Assembly: GCA_964470055.1 (NCBI GenBank) | Contig: CAYXZZ010000052.1 | Coordinates: forward strand, 1-9,078 | DNA: 9,078 nucleotides | From: JAEDES01 sp964470055 | GTDB taxonomy: Bacteria; Bacillota_I; Bacilli_A; RF39; UBA660 | Direction: 5' to 3' | Part shown: positions 5,949 through 9,078 of the stretch, in pieces | Layout: each line of letters opens with the position of its first letter | How positions within the stretch are numbered: position 1 is the stretch's first letter | Position numbers and translations under genes: made by a program | Notes under the pieces: model-generated | The model's input: the letters and a program-made list of their open reading frames with translations, nothing else | Databases searched by the model: none | Told to the model about the DNA's origin: nothing

Positions 5949-5977
5949 TTGCAAAAATTTAGTTATTAATATATATT
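5949..5977 (+). promoter_or_regulatory. Promoter of the 6000-6916 operon
   Basis: TTGCAA (5949-5954) and TATATT (5972-5977) with a 17-base spacer. The hexamers are identical to those of the surface protein promoter. A perfect TATAAT at 5978-5983 is too close to the SD (around GGATGGTGAAG, 5984-5994) to be the functional -10, and a TTGACA at 5937-5942 has no good -10 at the right distance. Confidence 0.65.
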
Positions 5978-5999
5978 TATAATAGGATGGTGAAGTAAA

Positions 6000-6689
6000 A
6001 TGGCATATTTTTATGATCAAGATAATCCTCAAAACTCAAGAGAATTATCAACTGTTACGACAACTACTAATGTTGCGAGATATGAAGAACAAGGACGAAA
6101 TGTGGTTAGAAAAAGTACAATGACTCCAGCACAAAGAGAAAGAGCAAGAGTTATTAAAGCGCAACAAAGAAAAAAAGAACATCAAAGAAGACTTGCGGGA
6201 TTATGTGCTGCTTGTTTGGTTGTTGGTGGTATTGCGGTTAATACGGTTTCTAATGTTATTGATTCTTATAAGGAAATGGGTGCAGTCTATTCACAAACAA
6301 GTGAATTTAGAAAAGATGTTATTTCTCCTAATACACATAGAACCTCAGACAATCAACATTATTTTTATGACTATGATGATATTGCCGAATATATTCAAGG
6401 TGATGGTCGAGACTTTTCGTTAGAGCTTTATAAAACTTATGCAAATATTGGAGAGTATCAGACAAATCGAGTTTTAAATTATACCCAATATGATAGTGTT
6501 GAGGCTTATGTTGAACAGGCTGGCTTTAAAAGTATTAAAGAATGGGAAAAAAGTGAACGAGAAAAAATTGTTTTACAAAATGAAATGGATGAAAAACAAA
6601 CTGAATTAGCGGCTATGCATAGAGAACTTAATGGTCAAGAAATTAGTGATGCAATAGAAAATGGAAATAGTTTTGGTGGAGGTAAATAA
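6000..6689 (+). CDS. Single-pass membrane protein of unknown function (229 aa)
   Basis: I do not recognise the family. Visible parts: a polar N-terminus rich in Thr and Asn (1-40), a strongly basic helix (about 42-64, with AQRERARVIKAQQRKKEHQRR), one membrane helix (about 66-86, with two Cys and LVVGGIAV), then a charged extracytoplasmic part with tyrosine-rich stretches (HYFYDYDD, 120-127) and a C-terminal probable coiled coil (about 176-210), ending FGGGK. The basic side before the helix predicts the N-terminus inside. The start is ATG 6000-6002; the SD is GGTGAAG. The stop TAA shares its last A with the ATG of the DUF1292 gene, so the two are translationally coupled and probably function together. 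The topology resembles bitopic division or envelope proteins, but that is only a resemblance. Confidence 0.8.
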   Translation: MAYFYDQDNPQNSRELSTVTTTTNVARYEEQGRNVVRKSTMTPAQRERARVIKAQQRKKEHQRRLAGLCAACLVVGGIAVNTVSNVIDSYKEMGAVYSQTSEFRKDVISPNTHRTSDNQHYFYDYDDIAEYIQGDGRDFSLELYKTYANIGEYQTNRVLNYTQYDSVEAYVEQAGFKSIKEWEKSEREKIVLQNEMDEKQTELAAMHRELNGQEISDAIENGNSFGGGK

Positions 6690-6916
6690 TGGTTGATGTA
6701 GATATTTATGTTATTAATGATGAAGAATACTATTTAATGGAAGAGCTTGAAATAGAAGGAACTTCTTACTTATACCTTTCTAAAGTAGATAATGAGGATG
6801 AATATATGTTTAGAAAAAGAGATAAGGAAGACCCTCAGGTATTAGTTAGCCTTGATGATGAACAAGAAGTTAAAATGGTAGCGTTAGTATTTGCCAATAA
6901 AGTATTAAATGTTTAA
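6689..6916 (+). CDS. DUF1292 (YrzB-like) small acidic protein
   Basis: 75 aa, rich in Asp and Glu. The pattern INDEEYYLMEELEIEGTSYLYL (roughly 9-30), then a central EDEYMFRKRD and VSLDDEQEVKMV, is that of DUF1292 proteins such as B. subtilis YrzB: a short beta-rich domain for which no function is firmly known. The length is in the usual range (about 75-100). The start is ATG 6689-6691, overlapping the previous stop as TAATG, with GGAGG (6678-6682) about 6 bases upstream. A terminator follows 4 bases after the stop. In B. subtilis yrzB sits with yrrK and yrzL; neither is present here. Confidence 0.85.
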   Translation: MVDVDIYVINDEEYYLMEELEIEGTSYLYLSKVDNEDEYMFRKRDKEDPQVLVSLDDEQEVKMVALVFANKVLNV

Positions 6917-6920
6917 TAAG

Positions 6921-6941
6921 TGCCCTACGGGGCATTTTTTT
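6921..6941 (+). terminator. Terminator with TACG tetraloop after the DUF1292 gene
   Basis: TGCCC (6921-6925), loop TACG, GGGCA (6930-6934), then seven T. The C(UACG)G loop belongs to the very stable UNCG class, so the short stem is enough. Confidence 0.9.
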
Positions 6942-6972
6942 GATAATGTTTCAGGAAAGTTTAATTCAAATT

Positions 6973-7000
6973 AAAAAAGCGCTTTTTATTTAAGCACTTT
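6973..7000 (-). terminator. Terminator of the xse genes
   Basis: On the minus strand AGTGCTT (6992-6998) pairs with AAGCGCT (6978-6984), one G-T pair and a 7-base loop, with a run of six T after it (6973-6978). It begins directly at the xseB stop. Confidence 0.8.
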
Positions 7001-7236
7001 TACTCTTCAACTTGGAAATCTTCTAAAGATCCATCTTTATTAACTAATTTTGTGATTGCTTCTTCAGCATTTTTTAATTTTTCATCACAAAGCTTAGCAA
7101 GTTTCATTGCTTCTGTAAATTCTGCAATGGCATTGTCAAGTGGTACTTCGCCACTTTCTAATTTTTTAACGATGATTTCTAATTTTTCTAAGTTTTCTTC
7201 AAATGATAATTCTTGTTCTTCTTTTTTTGTTGCCAT
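7000..7236 (-). CDS. xseB: Exonuclease VII small subunit
   Basis: XseB binds XseA in several copies to form exonuclease VII, which degrades single-stranded DNA to acid-soluble oligonucleotides from both ends. The 78-aa product is of normal length for the family, nearly all helical, with the family signature: LSFEENLEKLEIIVKKLESG (10-29), EVPLDNAIAEFTEAMKL (30-46), then a second helix ending EEAITKL. The start is ATG 7234-7236 after AAGGAGG (7241-7247); that SD overlaps the stop codon of xseA, and 9 bases separate the genes, so coupled translation is expected. The sequence AAGGAGGAATTATG at this start is identical to that at sigE. Confidence 0.97.
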   Translation of the reverse strand: MATKKEEQELSFEENLEKLEIIVKKLESGEVPLDNAIAEFTEAMKLAKLCDEKLKNAEEAITKLVNKDGSLEDFQVEE

Positions 7237-7245
7237 AATTCCTCC

Positions 7246-8499
7246 TTATATTACTTCTGTATTTACTATTCCATCACTGAATTCTATTTTTAAATTGTCA
7301 CCTTGTTTTATGTCTTTACAACTTGTTATTACTTTATCGTTTAATTTGGTCATTGTGTATCCTCTTTTTAAAGTTAGTAAAGGACTTAAGGTTTCTAATT
7401 TAGAGATAATTTGTAAATACTTATTTGCTTTTTTATCTAATAATTGATATGGATTTTTTAAAATATATGAACTTTTTACTTGATTATATTTTTTTTCTTT
7501 AATTGTTACTAGGTTTGTTGTTGCATATTTTAGCCTATCTAATAGGTTATCAAATAACATTTCTTTAGTTTGATAAATACTAATTGGACTCTTGAATATA
7601 TAACGACTAGTTATCTCTGATAGTTTTTGTTTATTAATGGTCATTTTTGTTTGAATTGCTTTATTAAGTCTTATTTTTAATTGGTTTAAATAGTTTGCAA
7701 CATCGCTAATGGCTGGGACTGCAAGTTCAGCGGCTCCGGTTGGAGTTGGAGCACGTAAGTCGGCGACAAAATCGGCTATTGTGAAATCAATTTCATGACC
7801 TACAGCACTAATGACAGGAATTTTACATTCGTAGATTGCTCTGGCAACTATTTCTTCATTGAATGGCCAAAGATCTTCAATGCTTCCTCCTCCGCGACCA
7901 ACTATGAGTGTATCAATAGCGTAATTTTCACTTAATTTAATTTGTTTAACGATGTCTTTTGCGGCTTCTTCTCCTTGAACAAGAGAAGGAAATAATAATA
8001 TTTCGGCTAATGGCCAACGTCGTTTAATAGTAGAAATTATGTCTTTTATAGCGGCTCCGGTTGGAGCAGTTACTACTCCTACTCTAGTTGGGATTTTAGG
8101 AATAGGCTTTTTAATATTTGGATTAAATAATCCTTCGGTTTCAAGCTTTTTCTTTAATTGTTCAAACGCTATATAAAGATTTCCAACACCATCTTCTAGC
8201 ATGTCATTAACATAAATTTGATAACCACCATTGGCTTCAAAAACACTTATTTTTCCAGTTACTAGGACTTTCATACCATCTTGTGGCATGAATTTGATGT
8301 TTTTCGTTGAAGAGGCAAACATGACAGCGTTTATTCTACTTCCTTCATCTTTTAAAGTAAAATAGTAGTGTCCTCTAGTGTGGGCTTTAAAGTTAGATAT
8401 TTCACCTTTTAAAAACACTTCGTTTAAATGGACATCGTTATCTATTTTATACTTAATATATCTAGTTAATTGGGATACAGTTATATATTTATCGTTCAT
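7246..8499 (-). CDS. xseA: Exonuclease VII large subunit
   Basis: The catalytic subunit of exonuclease VII; 417 aa, within the family's 400-460 range. The N-terminal OB-fold (about 5-100) contains VFLKGEISNFKAHTRGHYYF and MKVLVTGKISVFEANGGYQI. The catalytic domain (about 120-400) shows VGVVTAPTGAAIKDI (140-154), the glycine-rich IVGRGGGSIEDLWPFN (199-214) and VISAVGHEIDFTIADFVAD (229-247, His235 and Asp238), then LRAPTPTGAAELA, all strongly conserved; the long C-terminal part is helical, as expected. The start is ATG 8497-8499 with GAGGGTGA just upstream. It follows nusB by 54 bases and precedes xseB by 9. The usual intervening folD of Bacillus is absent. Confidence 0.98.
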   Translation of the reverse strand: MNDKYITVSQLTRYIKYKIDNDVHLNEVFLKGEISNFKAHTRGHYYFTLKDEGSRINAVMFASSTKNIKFMPQDGMKVLVTGKISVFEANGGYQIYVNDMLEDGVGNLYIAFEQLKKKLETEGLFNPNIKKPIPKIPTRVGVVTAPTGAAIKDIISTIKRRWPLAEILLFPSLVQGEEAAKDIVKQIKLSENYAIDTLIVGRGGGSIEDLWPFNEEIVARAIYECKIPVISAVGHEIDFTIADFVADLRAPTPTGAAELAVPAISDVANYLNQLKIRLNKAIQTKMTINKQKLSEITSRYIFKSPISIYQTKEMLFDNLLDRLKYATTNLVTIKEKKYNQVKSSYILKNPYQLLDKKANKYLQIISKLETLSPLLTLKRGYTMTKLNDKVITSCKDIKQGDNLKIEFSDGIVNTEVI

Positions 8500-8531
8500 T
8501 AATTCACCCTCTTTTTAGACTCTGATATAAG

Positions 8532-8555
8532 AAAAAAATACAGAAATTGTATTTT
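8532..8555 (-). terminator. AT-rich hairpin with T-run at the end of nusB
   Basis: AAAATACA (8535-8542) pairs perfectly with TGTATTTT (8548-8555) around a 5-base loop; seven T follow on the minus strand (8532-8538). The stem overlaps the nusB stop. With only two G-C pairs it is probably a weak or partial terminator between nusB and xseA; I see no clear promoter of xseA after it. Confidence 0.55.
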
Positions 8556-8955
8556 ATTTTTCTTCTTCGTGATAAACTTTATCTAAAACTCCGTTAATCA
8601 TTTTTGTTACTGATTCATCAGAATATTTTTTGGATAATTCAATGGCTTCGTTTATTGCAACTACACTTGGAGTTTCAGTATATAATAGTTCATAAATTCC
8701 AAGGGAAAGGATGGCTTGATCTACTTTGTTTAAGCGTTCCATTGTCCATTTATTTAGATATTTATCGGCTAATTTGTATATTTCTTTTTTATGTTCGATG
8801 ATTCCATCAACACTTGTATTGACAAAATCATTTTGAACTTCAATTTGTTCTTTAATTAATTCAGATAAATCATATTCAAGTTTTGCTTCATCTAAAAGAT
8901 TTACTTGGTAGATTACTTTCATAATTACTTCTCTAAGTTCGCTTCTGTTTTTCAT
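8554..8955 (-). CDS. nusB: Transcription antitermination factor NusB
   Basis: NusB binds boxA RNA with NusE (ribosomal protein S10) and supports antitermination in rRNA operons. The 133-aa product is the usual length (B. subtilis 131) and all helical, with family marks: KNRSELREVIMKVIYQ near the start, the WTMERLNKVDQAILSLGIYEL region (about 74-95), VAINEAIELSKKYSD (about 102-116) and GVLDKV at the end. I chose ATG 8953-8955 with GGTGA five bases upstream; the longer GTG start at 8964 is part of that SD. A promoter lies at 8972-9000. nusB, xseA and xseB run in the same order as in Bacillus. Confidence 0.95.
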   Translation of the reverse strand: MKNRSELREVIMKVIYQVNLLDEAKLEYDLSELIKEQIEVQNDFVNTSVDGIIEHKKEIYKLADKYLNKWTMERLNKVDQAILSLGIYELLYTETPSVVAINEAIELSKKYSDESVTKMINGVLDKVYHEEEK

Positions 8956-8971
8956 TAAAATCACCTACTTT

Positions 8972-9000
8972 ATTTTAACATATTATAATTTAATTGTCAG
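8972..9000 (-). promoter_or_regulatory. Extended -10 promoter of nusB
   Basis: On the minus strand CTGACA (8995-9000), a 17-base spacer and TAAAAT (8972-8977) with TGT directly before the -10. The start codon lies 16 bases further, after the SD, so the leader is very short. Confidence 0.65.
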
Positions 9001-9078
9001 TATATAAAATATTACTTTTTATCTTTATAAATGGAAATATTAAGTGTCCGCACATTTCATTACCTAAAATGTAAGTTT
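9001..9078. other. Window end, no gene recognised
   Basis: AT-rich DNA upstream of the nusB promoter. It contains a GC-richer island, TAAGTGTCCGCACATTT (9041-9057), and an inverted repeat ACATTT/AAATGT (9052-9057 and 9067-9072). I see no coding frame with a start and SD here. Confidence 0.4.

Noticed and set aside
5937..5965. TTGACA at 5937-5942 as the -35 of the 6000-6916 operon
   Set aside because: The hexamer at a 17-base distance is TAGTTA, a poor -10; TTGCAA-N17-TATATT just downstream fits far better.
7052..7447. Plus-strand open frame across xseB and xseA
   Set aside because: It is antisense to two firmly identified, conserved genes and its Ser/Phe-rich product is typical of reversed AT-rich coding DNA.

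Overview
The window is AT-rich DNA with strong Shine-Dalgarno sequences, mostly TAA stops, and a gene set typical of a low-GC, spore-forming Firmicute: a pro-sigma-E gene, spoIIGA, spoIVB, a DUF421 (YetF) protein, a sortase and its surface substrate, and nusB-xseA-xseB. Nothing requires TGA to be read as tryptophan. The closest fit by gene style is an uncultured Bacilli/Erysipelotrichia-like gut lineage, but the sequence alone does not fix the taxon.

Layout. Bases 1-2363 are all on the minus strand, read from high to low coordinates: a DUF421 membrane protein (1650-2363), a small unknown membrane protein (1268-1582) with a terminator, then spoIIGA (434-1207) overlapping the start of sigE (1-440, its 3' part lies beyond the window). 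SpoIIGA cleaves the pro-sequence of sigma-E, so these two form the classic mother-cell activation pair. Here spoIIGA carries an in-frame TAA at codon 53, with the reading frame intact on both sides.

Bases 2410-4836 hold a surface module. A secreted repeat protein with the C-terminal anchor NPNTSD-membrane helix-KKRR (minus, 2437-3759) is divergent from a class B-like sortase (plus, 3925-4821). They share a 165-base intergenic region with a good promoter on each side. SrtB-type sortases use NPxT-type signals, so enzyme and substrate look like a matched pair.

Bases 4835-5818 encode SpoIVB (minus), the PDZ/serine peptidase of the forespore-to-mother-cell signal, with all three catalytic residues visible. 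Its upstream region holds a 6-4-6 dyad over the likely transcription start. Divergent from it is a two-gene operon (6000-6916): a single-pass membrane protein of unknown function translationally coupled to a DUF1292 (YrzB-like) protein, closed by a textbook terminator with a TACG loop.

Bases 6973-9000 hold the minus-strand run nusB, xseA, xseB: a transcription antitermination factor and the two subunits of exonuclease VII. In Bacillus subtilis nusB, xseA, xseB, recN, spoIVB and spo0A lie in one neighbourhood, so nusB-xseA-xseB within about 1.2 kb of spoIVB looks like a reduced version of that locus. The last 78 bases hold no gene that I can support.

The points most worth checking are the interrupted spoIIGA and the NPNTSD surface protein/class B sortase pair. 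I see no CRISPR array, tRNA, rRNA or complete mobile element.
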